DNA of 64,000 nucleotides from Cherax quadricarinatus (taxonomy: Eukaryota; Arthropoda; Malacostraca; Decapoda; Parastacidae). A program made the translations under genes and the position numbers. Positions 43,183 to 54,880 of the stretch are shown here, piece by piece (the stretch's first letter is position 1; every line of letters begins with the position of its first letter). The stretch is from assembly GCF_038502225.1 (NCBI RefSeq), contig NC_091391.1, positions 4,445,719-4,509,718 of the forward strand, in the 5' to 3' direction. The notes beneath the pieces are model-generated. The model ran no database searches, was not told the DNA's origin, and worked only from the letters and a program-made list of their open reading frames with translations.

Positions 43183-43250
43183 CAGGGAAGTCACGTCCAA
43201 ACCTCTCCATCCGTAACAAGAAACTAAGCAGTTTGGATGTGACTTCCCTC
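43183..43250. repeat. Inverted duplication at PLE 5' edge
   Basis: CAGGGAAGTCACGTCCAAAC (43183-43202) is the inverse of 43231-43250 with 2 mismatches in 20, around a 28-nt spacer. The right arm is the normal coding strand around motif A. The left arm is an added inverted piece. Confidence 0.8.
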
Positions 43251-44435
43251 TTCACAAAAGTACCTACCAAAAAAGCCATCGAGGTTCTACGACGTAAAGT
43301 CAACCAGGACCTTAATCTTCCTTTACCTCCCGGAGATTTTGTTGACTTGATTGAACTCTGTGTTAATTTCAACTGTTTTTCTTTCAATAACAAGCTCTAC
43401 AAACAAACCTACAGCATAGGAATGGGGTCCCCCATCAGTGCCGTCCTAGCCAACTTATACATGGAACACCTAGAGTCCGAACACTTCGCCAACATCATCC
43501 CTTCAAGCGTCACTTGGTTACGTTACGTGGACGACGTCCTCGTAATAACTCCAAAACGTTTTGATGTACGGGATCTTCAGGCAAGGCTCAACGCAGTTGA
43601 ACCGGCGATCCAGTTTACACTAGAAGAAGAGTCCAATGACAAGCTACCTTTCCTCGACGTCCTCATTCACAAAGTAGACAACAATCTAAGATTTCAAGTT
43701 TATCGGAAACCCACCAATAAAAATGATCTCACACACTTCTATTCCAGTCAAGATACCAAGACCAAAAGAGGCATCATCATCGGGTTTTTCCTAAGAGCAT
43801 AATACCGAATTTGTAGTCCTGAGTTTCTTGACGAGGAATGTACTTACATTCACCAAACATTCACTGAGTTACATTTTCCTCCCTTTTTCATCAAAGACTG
43901 CAAGAAAAGAGCTCTTCAGATCATTAATTCTCCACGCACCAACACCACTCCCAACAAAGTTATAATTCTTCCCAACAGCCAGGTTGCACTGAACGTCTCA
44001 AAAGTACTTTCACAAGCTAACACCAGAGTCACCATCGCTTCTGGCACTTCAGTAAAGGATCTAACCAGGACACAATCCAAGCACCACGAACCAGTCAATG
44101 AAGGGGTTTACTCTATACCCTGTGGAGGCTGTGACAAGATTTACATAGGTGAAACAGCAAGAAACCTCGACACCCGCCTCTATGAACACATTTACGCATG
44201 TAGGAACGATAACTTGAACAACGCCTGTGTACAACACCGTAATTCCACCAATCATCTCATGAAATTCAGAGACGCCCAATTAGTGATCAAAGAAACTAAT
44301 TTCCGTAGACGCAAGTGCCTTGAATCAGCACTGATCGCTGTTTCGAATACAATTAAACAAAACAACGGCAGCTTCACCATCTCTGAAGTCTTAGCAAGAA
44401 TCCTCCTGAAAACAGTAAACCCTACCATCACATAG
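43233..44435 (+). pseudogene. PLE reverse transcriptase with GIY-YIG endonuclease
   Basis: One frame with a single internal TAA at 43800-43802. RT part (190 residues): MDVTSLFTKVP (motif A), GMGSPISAVLANLYMEHLE, LRYVDDVLVI (motif C, YVDD), then LPFLDVLI and FQVYRKPTNK. After the stop the frame runs on open: RICSPEFLDEE, then GVYSIPCGGCDKIYIGETAR with RLYEH, the PLE-type GIY-YIG nuclease including its two Cys before YIG. The stop lies in GCATAATACCG, which reads as a tandem ATA duplication. The RT N-terminal part is missing. Confidence 0.92.
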
Positions 44436-44605
44436 TCTCTCCTGTTATACTACACAAAGCACATTACAGAGAGTCAACACTGAAACAAGCTGCCTCTTTC
44501 CAGTCTATATTTGTCCAACCTATTTTTATGTTACCCAAGTAATAGCTTTTATATCCTTTTACTCATGTACGAATTATTTGCTCTTCCATATTGTATTATT
44601 TTTGT

Positions 44606-44608
<3 letters not shown>

Positions 44609-44674
<66 letters not shown>

Positions 44675-45672
44675 CACTACGCACCACCACCACTCCACCA
44701 CTGCCACCACTCCACCACCACCACCACCTACTACCTACCACCACCTACCACCACCACCACCACCCCACCTACTACACACCACCACCACTACCACACTACC
44801 TCACCACCCCACCCCACCACTACTACCTCCACCACCACACCACCTACCACCACTACCACCTACTACCACTACCACCTACCACCTACCACCACCACCACCA
44901 CCACTACCACCACCACCACTACTACCACCACTACCACCACCACCACCTCCACCTACCATCACCACCACCACCACCACCACCACCACTACCACCACCACCT
45001 CCACCACCACCACCACCATACCTACCACCACCACCACTACCTACCACCACCACCACCATCCACTACCAACCACCCACTACTACTCACCACCACCACCTAC
45101 CACTGACCACCTGCCACCACCACTCCACCTACCACCACCACCACCACTACACCACTCACCTACCACTACCACCACCACCTACCACTCACTACCACCACCA
45201 CTCACCCCACCACCACCACCACCACCACTACCACCACCACCTACCTACCTACTACCTACCACTACTCACCACCACCTACCACTCCACCTACCACCAACTA
45301 CCACCTACCACTACCACCACCTACCTACCACTACCTACCTCCACTACTACCACCACCTACTACCCCACCCCACCACCTTACTACCACCACCACCACTACC
45401 ACACCACCACCACCACCCCACCACACACCACCACCTACACCACCACCACCACCAACACCACCTACCACCACCACCACCACTCCACTACCACCACCACCAC
45501 CGCCACCTACCACCACCACCACTACCACCTACCCCACCTACCATCCACCGCCACCACTCCACTACCTACTACCTACCACCACTACCACTACTACTACTAC
45601 TACCACTACTTCTACTACTACTACTACTACTTCTACTACTACCACCACTACTACTACTACCACCACCCCCAC
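44609..45672 (+). repeat. CTA/CAC trinucleotide array in PLE 3' UTR
   Basis: (CTA)n blocks at both ends enclose about 900 nt of degenerate CCACCA/CCACTA. Long open frames here (poly-Thr/His/Pro/Leu) are artefacts. PLE sequence lies on both sides. Confidence 0.95.
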
Positions 45673-45734
45673 TTGTACTACACGTCATTCTGAGCCTATA
45701 TATACCCTCTGTGTCCATGTACTGTTTGTAATGG

Positions 45735-45780
45735 CTTGATAAAGCTCCTGGAGAGCGAAACGTTGCCACAGTACAATGTC
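45735..45780 (+). ncRNA. Hammerhead-ribozyme-like fold at PLE 3' end
   Basis: Best helix evidence in the window. After CTTGATAA comes stem II GCTC/GAGC, then GAAA (45757-45760), then stem III CGTTG pairing with CAATG, then UC, so that A15.1-U16.1 and C17 fall exactly in place with cleavage after 45780. The core itself has two changes (TTGATAA for CUGANGA), so this copy is probably dead. Confidence 0.55.
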
Positions 45781-45984
45781 ACATTAGTTGCACTTGTGTC
45801 CTTTTACTTTACAACCTAGGTGTCTATATTGATGATACCCAGGTGTTACACATGTGTTTTATTGACCTATTTTGATGTGACCTTCAGTACACTTGTGGCT
45901 TATGATTGTGGCTGTGTTTAAGCTTCTTATTTGACCTGTCTTGGGACTTTTCCTGTGTTCTGTCTTCTGGTTTTGTAGTTTTTT

Positions 45985-46045
45985 GTGTTTCCTGAGGACG
46001 TTTCGGTCCAGGGGCGAAATGTTGTAGTCTCTCCAACTTAGGGGT
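45985..46045 (+). ncRNA. Possible second PLE-type fold
   Basis: CTGAGGA followed by CGTTTCGGTCCAGGGGCGAA and ATGTTGTAG. It has a perfect CUGANGA core and GAAA but no convincing stem III. Related to the other termini by GGCGAAA.TGTTG. Weak. Confidence 0.3.
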
Positions 46046-46075
46046 TGTGAAAATCTGAAAAGAATTGAGCACTGA

Positions 46076-46076
46076 A

Positions 46077-46112
<36 letters not shown>

Positions 46113-46113
46113 G
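46076..46113. repeat. (GATA)n(GA)n microsatellite
   Basis: Five GATA units followed by a GA run. The next 1 kb (46114-47140) is pyrimidine-rich then mixed, with only weak open frames; 46915-46965 resembles a decayed SINE segment (compare 50500-50560). No gene recognised. Confidence 0.9.
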
Positions 46114-47144
46114 AAGGGGGGAGGTGGAGGGATGAGAAGGGTACATCGCGCTCTGTCGCTTTTTAAATGGTTAAAAATGTGGTATATTTACTAAATATTT
46201 GCAGCAGAAATACCAATTACTCTCAGGTTTGTTGTGCTCGGCCATCTTCTTGGGCCCTTTTATTCTCTCGTCCTTTTCTTCCCGTTCACTCTGCCTCCTC
46301 TTTCTCTTTCCTCCCGACCACCATCCGTCCCTCAATCCAGGACCCTTCCAGACCTTCGCTCTGCTGTCCTTCTCTCGCATTCCCCCATCCCTTCGTTGTG
46401 TACTCACCCTTATATCCCCCTTCAGTACTGTTTCCACCCTTCTCTCACCCTTCTCCCTCCCTCAGACCTCCCTCAAACAACCACTGGAGCGCCCTGGAGC
46501 GAGGAATCAGCTGGACTGCCAGACAATGTAAACAATGTGATCTTTCCTCAGGGGTTACAATGCCAGCCTCTCTTTATTGAGATCCTCAATAGCCTCTGTG
46601 GTTCTTGTGGGGCCAAACCGCCTTCGGATAGGCTGGAGAAGGATCGGGGCGCCTTCAGTCAAGAACTCAATCTTCCTGGCCTCTATTTACCTATTTTTTT
46701 GGGCGAGTTATTCATTATCTAGGTTTCTTTGCGTTGTGTGATGAATGAGGCGAATTGTGTTGTTCGTAAGTATGTGTCAAGGAGCAGTTGGGAATGTCTC
46801 TTTACGCAGCTGAATTTACAAGCTAGGAGCTGTTATCTTACTGCAATTAGCTTACAAGCTAAGTGTTATCCTACGTCAGCTCATTTACAAGCTACGTTTG
46901 GTGTACTCACACCCTACAGGATGCAACTCACACCAGTCGACTAGCACTCAGGCATATTTTAATTGCTAGGTAAACAAGGAGAGGAAAATGTAGAGAGAGA
47001 TTTGCCCATACGTCTCACCCAGCCTGGATATCAAATCCAGTTTTCTTTGGTTAGTGAAGTGCTTAAGCAATAAGTAACATATGGTCAGGTCCCGTCTAGC
47101 TAGTCTGTCTTCCTCTGTCTTGTTTAGCCAGCCTGCCTTCCTCT

Positions 47145-47882
47145 CTTCTCTCTGGGCAGCATGTCTATATTAGTTCTGTCTAGCCAGCCTGTCTTCCACT
47201 GTTCTGTCTAGCCAGCCTGTCTTCCACTGTCCTGTCTAGCCAGCCTGTCTTCCACTGTCCTGTCTAGCCAGCCTGCCTTCCACTGTCCTGTCTAGCCAGC
47301 CTGTCTTCCACTGTCCTGTCTAGCCAGCCTGTCTTCCACTGTCCTGTCTAGCCAGCCTGTCTTCCACTGTCCTGTCTAGCCAGCCTGTCTTCCACTGTTC
47401 TGTCTAGCCAGCCTGTCTTCCACTGTCCTGTCTAGCCAGCCTGTCTTCCACTGTCCTGTCTAGCCAGCCTGTCTTCCACTGTCCTGTCTAGCCAGCCTGT
47501 CTTCCACTGTCCTGTCTAGCCAGCCTGTCTTCCACTGTCCTGTCTAGCCAGCCTGTATTCCACTGTCCTGTCTAGCCAGCCTGTCTTCCACTGTCCTGTC
47601 TAGCCAACCTGTCTTCCACTGTCCTGTCTAGCCAGCCTGTCTTCCACTGTCCTGCCTAGCCAGCCTGTCTTCCACTGTCCTGTCTAGCCAGCCTGTCTTC
47701 CACTGTCCTGTCTAGCCAGCCTGTCTTCCACTGTCCTGTCTAGCCAGCCTGTCTTCCACTGTCCTGTCTAGCCAGCCTGTCTTCCACCGTCCTATCTAGC
47801 CAACCTGTCTTCCACTGTCCTGTCTAGCCAACCTGTCTTCCACTGTCCTGTCTAGCCAGCCTGTCTTCCACTGTCCCGTCTA
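47145..47882. repeat. 28-bp minisatellite (TCTAGCCAGCC type)
   Basis: About 26 units of 28 bp: GTCCTGTCTAGCCAGCCTGT plus CTTCCACT. Highly homogeneous, with a looser start from 47,100. Immediately to the right (47890-47985) lies another decayed SINE-like stretch. Confidence 0.95.
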
Positions 47883-48154
47883 TATGGCTAACACAAGCCT
47901 CTTACACTCGCCCCCAAGATGCAACCTAAAAAACAAACGACTAACGATTAGCTACCTATTTACTGCTAGGTAACCATGGGCCAATAGGTACATCTTGCCT
48001 GGCCGTTGCACGGAATCCGGACCTGTCAGGTTCGCCTCTCGTGACCTTTACAGTACCTATTTATGTAAGTAGGTTTATTTAGGTACATTGAACACTCAGA
48101 CGCTTGGCTTACGCAACAAGATACATGCGTAAGTTAGATTGACGCATTTCCATT

Positions 48155-48645
48155 GGTACTCCCCTATAAGTGGTTGCAGGGGTTGATTCATAGCTCCTGG
48201 CCCGGCCTCTTCGTTACTCGTTACTTGTTAAACTGGTATCGTTAATGAGTTGTGTTTGGGAGGGTCGAGGTTTAGCTCCTGGCCCTTCCTCTGAATCTCA
48301 CTGATTTATACTGACTTTGTGTTTGAGAGCTGAGGCTTAGCTCCTGGCCCCGTCTTTGAGACTTTTTATCGCCATCACTGACCTCTGGCCTCTTCGGACT
48401 TACCATTTCTACTCCGGAAGCTGTGTATTGAGTTTGCCTCTACCGCTGTCTCATTCCATTTTTCAACTAATCTAAGACTAAAGAATCACTTCCTAACATC
48501 CCTATGACTCATCTGTGTCTTTAGCTACCACCTGCGTCCCCTTGATCAAGCAGTCTGTTTATATCTGCCATGTCAATATCTGTAAGGATTTTGTATGTCG
48601 TGATCATGTTCTCCTTTGTCGTACTTTTCTCCTGAGTCGTTAGCT
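48155..48645 (-). mobile_element. Diverged LINE-A-like 3' fragments
   Basis: 48155-48235 is a LINE-A 3' UTR stub. 48250-48645 carries two more GCTCCTGGCCC 3' UTR echoes and a diverged ORF end (CATCCCTATGACTCATCTGT on plus matches the LINE-A HRDVRKYFF region). An older subfamily. Confidence 0.65.
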
Positions 48646-48654
48646 TCAGTTCCT

Positions 48655-48735
48655 TTGAAAAGGACCTGCCTTGTATGGGCCAGTGGACCTTCTGCAGTGT
48701 TCCTCCATTCTTATGTTCTTATGTTCTTTCCTTAT
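48655..48735 (+). mobile_element. LINE-C 3' stub
   Basis: GACCTGCCTTGTATGGGCCA then CTTCTGCAGTGTTCC and the (GTTCTTAT)n tail, as at 63590-63660. Confidence 0.8.
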
Positions 48736-48737
48736 AC

Positions 48738-48912
48738 TACTCACCTATTTGTGGTTGCAGGGGTTGAGTCACAGCTCCTGGCCCCGCTTCTTCGCCGGTC
48801 GCTACCAGGTTCAATTCCTGCTCCATGAGCTTTATCATACTTCTTCTTAAAGCTGTGTATGGATCCTGCCTCCATACACAGCTTTAAGAAGAGGCATGAT
48901 AAAGCTCTATGC
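48738..48912 (-). mobile_element. LINE-A 3' end folded back on itself
   Basis: 48738-48862 is a LINE-A 3' end on the minus strand. 48870-48912 repeats its last coding part in the opposite orientation (CCATACACAGCTTTAAGAAG), giving arms of about 40 nt with a spacer of about 8 nt. Confidence 0.8.
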
Positions 48913-49033
48913 ATGGGGAGGAGGAGGAGGAGGAGGAGGAGGGGACAAGAGCTAGAGGTCGTGGGTAAGGTGGAGGGAGTCGTGTTTAAAGCCAGGATTA
49001 CCACACTTTCTCGCATCATTACCTGAAGTAAAT

Positions 49034-49705
<672 letters not shown>

Positions 49706-49740
49706 GTTTAAAGGAGATCTAAACCTGGATAAACACTTTC

Positions 49741-49779
49741 GATCCAGGGAAGTGGAGGTCATATCCACTTCCCTGGATC
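49741..49779. repeat. Perfect 16-bp-arm hairpin
   Basis: GATCCAGGGAAGTGGA (49741-49756), a 7-nt loop, and its exact inverse (49764-49779). Not followed by a T-run, so not a terminator-type element. Confidence 0.9.
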
Positions 49780-49889
49780 AAGAGACCCAGCCAGCATCTA
49801 GGGGAGAGTAGGCCTAGGCTCAGCATCAACAGTGATCCCAGACTTCCTGAATTTTAAGGATATGCAGATTTTTTCTTTTGGCTTTAGGA

Positions 49890-50335
49890 GTGGTCAATAC
49901 AGTCGAGTGAACACAGTCCTGGAGGGTAGGCCTAGGCTCACACAATCCTGGAGGGTAGGCCTAGGCTCACACAGTCCTGGAGGGTAGGCCTAGGCTCACA
50001 CAGTCCTGGAGAGCTGGAGAGAGGGTCTAGGCTCTCACAGGAACTGAGTCTCGACCCTTGCAACCACAATTAGGTGAGTACAGTCCTGGAGAGAGGGCCT
50101 AGGCTTACAATCCTGATGGGGAGGCCTAGCCTCACAGAATCCTGGAGAGAGGGTCTAGGCTCACACAATCCAGGAGGGTAGGCCTAGCCTCACACAATCC
50201 AGGAGAAAAGGTCTAGGCTCACACAATATTGGAGAGAGGACCTAGGCTCACACAATCTAGGAGAGTAGTATGGGCTCACACAATCCTGGAGGGCAGTATG
50301 GGCTCACACAATCCTAGAGGGTAGGCCTAGGGGGG
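49890..50335. repeat. 29-bp degenerate minisatellite
   Basis: Units built on ACACAGTCCTGGAGGGTAGG plus CCTAGGCTC, diverging to the right. At 50036-50082 it is interrupted by a LINE-A 3' end (TCTCGACCCTTGCAACCACA, tail AATTAGGTGAGTACA). The unit shares AGTCCTGGAGGG and TTGGCTCAC-like parts with the 51-bp array at 54 kb. Confidence 0.85.
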
Positions 50336-50369
50336 ATGTCAACCCGGATATAGGCTCATTCCATGAAGT

Positions 50370-50665
50370 TAAGATAAGATTTCGTTCGGATTTTTAACCC
50401 CGGAGGGTTAGCCACCCAGAATAACCCAAGAAAGTCAGTGCGTCATCGAGGACTGTCTAACTTATTTCCATTGGGGTCCTTAATCTTGTCCCCCAGGATG
50501 CGACCCACACCAGTCGACTAACACCCAGGTACCTATTTGCTGCTAGGTGAATAGGACAACAGGTGTAAGGAAACGTGTCGAAATGTTTCCACCCGCCGGG
50601 AATCGAACCCGGGCCCTCCGTGTGTGAAGCGGGAGCTTTAGCCACCAGGCCACCGGGCAGCAAAG
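50370..50665 (-). mobile_element. SINE-V relative without VNTR expansion
   Basis: Minus-strand tRNA-headed SINE. The head at about 50600-50665 has its B box (inverse GGAATCGAACC) at 50599-50609, then a linker, a single copy of the 32-bp VNTR unit (about 50495-50530), and a body ending in GATTTCGTTCGGATTTTTAA. It appears to be the structure from which the arrays at 8.5 and 20.6 kb expanded, although its 3' body differs from theirs. Confidence 0.75.
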
Positions 50666-50799
50666 CAATTTCAGACAATTTCAGCATCGATCAATAACAC
50701 TAACGTCCCACATTATTAAAATCTCTGAGAGATTTTAAAGAAGACTGCTAACCACTTGGATTCACAACAGTCGTACAACGCAGGGCAGCATGGGTGTTA

Positions 50800-52790
50800 G
50801 AGCAGGTCGTTCCTGCCTCTCACGACTACTGGACCACTACCACATGGTCTTGGATGGTCGCTCCTGCCTCTCATAACTACTGGAATACTACCACATAGTC
50901 TTGGATGGTCACTGCTGGCTCTCACAACTACTGGACCACTACCACATGGTCTTGGATGGTCACTGCTGCCTCTCACAGCTACTGGACCACTACCACATGG
51001 TCTTGGATGGTCACTGCTGCCTCTCACAGCTACTGGACCACTACCACATGGTCTTGGATGGTCACTGCTGCCTCTCACAACTACTGGACCACTACCACAT
51101 GGTCTTGGATGGTCACTGCTGCCTCTCACAACTACTGGACCACTACACACTTGGATCACTGCTGTCACAACTTGGACCACTACCACATGGTCTTGGACTG
51201 CTGCCTCTCACAACTGCTGGACCACTACCACATAGTCTTGGATGCTGAACCACTCATACTTGGATGGTCTCTGCTGCCTCTCACAACTACTGGACCACTA
51301 CCACATGGTCTTGGATGGTCACTGCTGCCTCTCACAACTACTGGACCACTACCACATAGTCTTGGATGGTCACTCCTGCCTCTCACAGCTACTGGACCAC
51401 TACCACATAGTCTTGGATGGTCACTCCTGCCTCTCACAGCTACTGGACCACTACCACATAGTCTTGGATGGTCACTCCTGCCTCTCACAGCTACTGGACC
51501 ACTACCACATAGTCTTGGATGGTCACTCCTGCCTCTCACAGCTACTGGGCCACTACCACATAGTCTTGGATGGTCACTCCTGCCTCTCACAACTGCTGAA
51601 CCACTACCACATAGTCTTGGATGGTCACTGCTGCCTCTCACAGCTACTGGACCACTACCACATAGTCTTGGATGGTCACTCCTGCATCTCACAACTGCTG
51701 AACCACTACCACATAGTCTTGGATGGTCACTGCTGCCTCTCACAGCTACTGGACCACTACCACATAGTCTTGGATGGTCACTCCTGCCTCTCACAACTAC
51801 TGGACCACTACCACATAGTCTTGGATGGTCACTCCTGCCTCTCACAACTACTGGACCACTACCACATAGTCTTGGATGGTCACTGCTGCCTCTCACAACT
51901 ACTGGACCACTACCACATAGTCTTGGATGGTCACTCCTGCCTCTCACAACTACTGGACCACTACCACATAGTCTTGGATGGTCACTCCTGCCTCTCACAA
52001 CTACTGGACCACTACCACATAGTCTTGGATGGTCACTCCTGCCTCTCACAACTACTGGACCACTACCACATAGTCTTGGATGGTCACTCCTGCCTCTCAC
52101 AACTACTGGACCACTACCACATGGTCTTGGATGGTCACTCCTGCCTCTCACAACTACTGGACCACTACCACATAGTCTTGGATGGTCACTCCTGCCTCTC
52201 ACAACTACTGGACCACTACCACATAGTCTTGGATGGTCACTCCTGCCTCTCACAACTACTGGACCACTACCACATGGTCTTGGATGGTCACTCCTGCCTC
52301 TTACATCTACTGGACCAGTATAACATGATCTTGGATGGTCACTCCTGCCTCTCACAACTACTGGACCACTATAACATGGTCTTGGATGGTCACTCCTGCC
52401 TCTCACTGATACTGGACCACTACAACATAACTTGAATGGCCACTCCTGCCTCAAACAACTACTGGACCACTACAACATAGTCTTGGATGGCCACTCCTGC
52501 CTCTCACAACTACTGGACCACTACAACATAGTCTTGGATGGTCACTCCTGCCTCTCACAACTACTGGACCACTACCACATGGTCTTGGATGGTCACTCCT
52601 GCCTCTCACAACTACTGGACCACTACCACTTGGTCTTGGATGGTCACTCCTGCCTCTCACAACTACTGGACCACTACCACATGGTCTTGGATGGTCACTC
52701 CTGCCTCTCACAACTACTGGACCACTACCACATAGTCTTGGATGGTCACTCCTGCCTCTCACAACTACTAGACCAGTATGATATGATCTT
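50800..52790 (+). repeat. 51-bp array made of LINE-B RT codons
   Basis: About 39 units of 51 bp, each encoding SCLSQLLDHYHIVLDGH or close variants. In intact LINE-B b1 the single-copy equivalent is RSCLSQLLDHYDMALDA (around 15115-15180, minus). The first units still have the ancestral GGTCGCTCC, later ones GGTCACTCC. Because 51 = 17 codons the array stays open for up to 472 residues. Confidence 0.95.
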
Positions 52791-52950
52791 GGATACACTG
52801 GAAGACAAAATACAGTTGTAGTATACACAGGTTTCGCAAAAGTCTTCGACAAGTGCAATCATGGTGTAATAACACACAAAATGTGTGATTAAAAAAATAG
52901 CTGGAAAAGTGAGTAGATATATCTTCAACTTTCTGTTACGTACACAGGCG

Positions 52951-53668
52951 TAGGTATGGCCTGCACACCTTGTCATAATGCAATAACCATATAGGAACGA
53001 GCAAGGAGATAACAGTAACTATATTAATTTCCTTCAAAAATAAGCCATTGGTACACTAAGGGAAAACACCATAAGTGTCCGGGGCCCAAGACTGTTCAAC
53101 AGCCTCCCATCAAGCATTAGGGGAATTGCCAATAAACCCCTGGCTGCCTTCAAGAGAGAGCTGGACAGATACCTAAAGTCAGTGCCGGATCAGCCGGGCT
53201 GTGGCTCGTACGTTGGACTGCGTGCGGCCAGCAGTAACAGCCTAGTTGATCAGGCCCTGATCCATCGGGAGGCCTGGTCATGGACCGGGCCGCGGGGGCG
53301 TTGATCCCCGAAATAACCTCCAGGTATAACCTCCAGGTAAGCCCGTATTTATAACATATCCTATGTACAGTGTACAATTATGTACAATAAGGCAAATACG
53401 AGCATAAGATACGGTAATCAACGAGACAAATGCACGGTAAATCGTGGCTACCAACAGGGAAGGCACATCGGCTGAAATTGTTGCACAAGTGTACCACATC
53501 GCTTCACAGCTTTGGCAGACTTCCTTGTGATTGGTTGATGAAGGTACTGGTATAACGACGGGGCCCCTGATCGTTAAATCCTTAGCACTTGGTTCGCTGG
53601 TCGGGAGGCATCCTATATGGGTGTGTGACATACCCCAAATGTAACATACTCTTAGTATGCCACTATAA
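52951..53668 (+). mobile_element. Insertion inside LINE-B b4
   Basis: Splits the RTQ codons of b4. ACACAG occurs on both sides and may be a 6-bp target duplication. The insert contains a LINE-B 3' end of its own (53035-53340, plus, complete to the CCAGGTAA tail) and 330 nt of unrecognised sequence. Terminal inverted repeats are not evident. Confidence 0.55.
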
Positions 53669-53967
53669 CCATCAGAACACAGAGTTGTGATAAGCATAGG
53701 TAAGTTGGAGGCTGCTACAGTGAAAAGCTCTTTTCCGCAAGGTACAGTACTTGCCCCCATCCTGTTTCTCATCCTCATATCTGACGTAGGCAGAGATGTG
53801 AACCATTGCACCTTATGTTTGCAGACGATACTTGAATGTTATCCATTCAGGATACTCTGGATCTTGAAGCTGATATAAACCAAGTCTTCCAGTGGGCCTC
53901 AGAAAACACTATGATCAGTGAGGACAAATTTCGGTTACTCCAATGCGGAAAACTGGAGGGAAGTTCA

Positions 53968-54880
53968 CCTCTCACAATTCTGAAGACTTACGCTCTTACA
54001 GTCCTGGAGTGAAGACCTTGGTTCACAGTCCTGAAGACTTACGCTCTTACAGTCCTGGAGGGAAGACCTTGGCTCACAGTCCTGAAGACTTACGCTCTTA
54101 CAGTCCTGGAGGGAAGACCTTGGCTCACAGTCCTGAAGACTTACGCTCTTACAGTCCTGGAGGGAAGACCTTGGCTCACAGTCCTGAAGACTTACGCTCT
54201 TACAGTCCTGGAGGGAAGACCTTGGCTCACAGTCCTGAAGACTTACGCTCTTACAGTCCTGGAGGGAAGACCTTGGCTCACAGTCCTGAAGACTTACGCT
54301 CTTACAGTCCTGGAGGGAAGACCTTGGCTCACAGTCCTGAAGACTTACGCTCTTACAGTCCTGGAGTGAAGACCTTGGTTCACAGTCCTGAAGACTTACG
54401 CTCTTACAGTCCTGGAGGGAAGACCTTGGCTCACAATTCTGAGGACCTACGCTCTTACAGTCCTGGAGTGAAGACCTTGGTTCACAGTCCTGAAGACTTA
54501 CGCTCTTACAGTCCTGGAGGGAAGACCTTGGCTCACAATCCTGAAGACTTACACTCTTACAGTCCTGGAGGGAAGACCTTGGCTCACAATCCTGAAGACT
54601 TTCACTCTTACAGTCCTGGAGGGAAGACCTTGGCTCACAATCCTGAAGACTTACGCTCATACAGTCTTGGAAGGAAGACCTTGGCTCACAATCCTGAGGA
54701 CCTACGCTCTTACAATCCTGGAAGGAAGACCTTGGCTCGCAGTCCTGAAGACTTACGCTCTACAGTCTTGGAAGGAAGACGTTGGCTCACAGTCCTGAAG
54801 ACCTACGCTCTTGCAGTCCTGGAGGGAAGACCTTGGCTCACAGTCCTGAAGACCTCGGATCACAATCTCGGAGGAGAGGC
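53968..54880 (+). repeat. Second 51-bp array
   Basis: About 18 units of 51 bp: ACAGTCCTGGAGGGAAGACC, TTGGCTCACAGTCCTGAAGA, CTTACGCTCTT. Open in frame on both strands through its length. It starts where b4 reads CTGGAGGGAAG, 11 nt identical to the unit, so the junction may be microhomology-mediated. The flank 54881-55185 is unassigned. Confidence 0.95.

Larger units (their letters stand above)
43183..45862 (+). mobile_element. Penelope-like element, 5'-truncated
   Basis: Order: 20-nt inverted duplication at the 5' edge (43183-43202 against 43231-43250), RT from motif A onward, GIY-YIG nuclease, stop at about 44433, 3' UTR, a 1.06-kb CTA/CAC array in the 3' UTR, a TATA-like TATATATACC, a hammerhead-like fold and the terminal block GATACCCAGGTGTTACACAT. 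RT plus GIY-YIG plus terminal hammerhead motifs is the PLE hallmark (established knowledge). Confidence 0.9.
50770..53965 (+). mobile_element. LINE-B copy b4 with amplified RT segment
   Basis: Plus-strand LINE-B remnant. It enters at the GQHG segment before RT motif A (50772), contains about 39 copies of a 51-bp RT segment (50800-52790), continues through motif A (frameshifted) to the RTQ codons at about 52950, is broken by a 718-bp insertion (52951-53668), and resumes at RTQ..VV to run past SSFPQGTVLAPILFLILISD to about 53965, where a second 51-bp array begins. Confidence 0.85.

Noticed and set aside
46167..46722. Host gene near 46.2-46.7 kb
   Set aside because: Overlapping frames of 110-160 codons on both strands in pyrimidine-rich DNA, with no recognisable motif, splice pattern or conserved composition.
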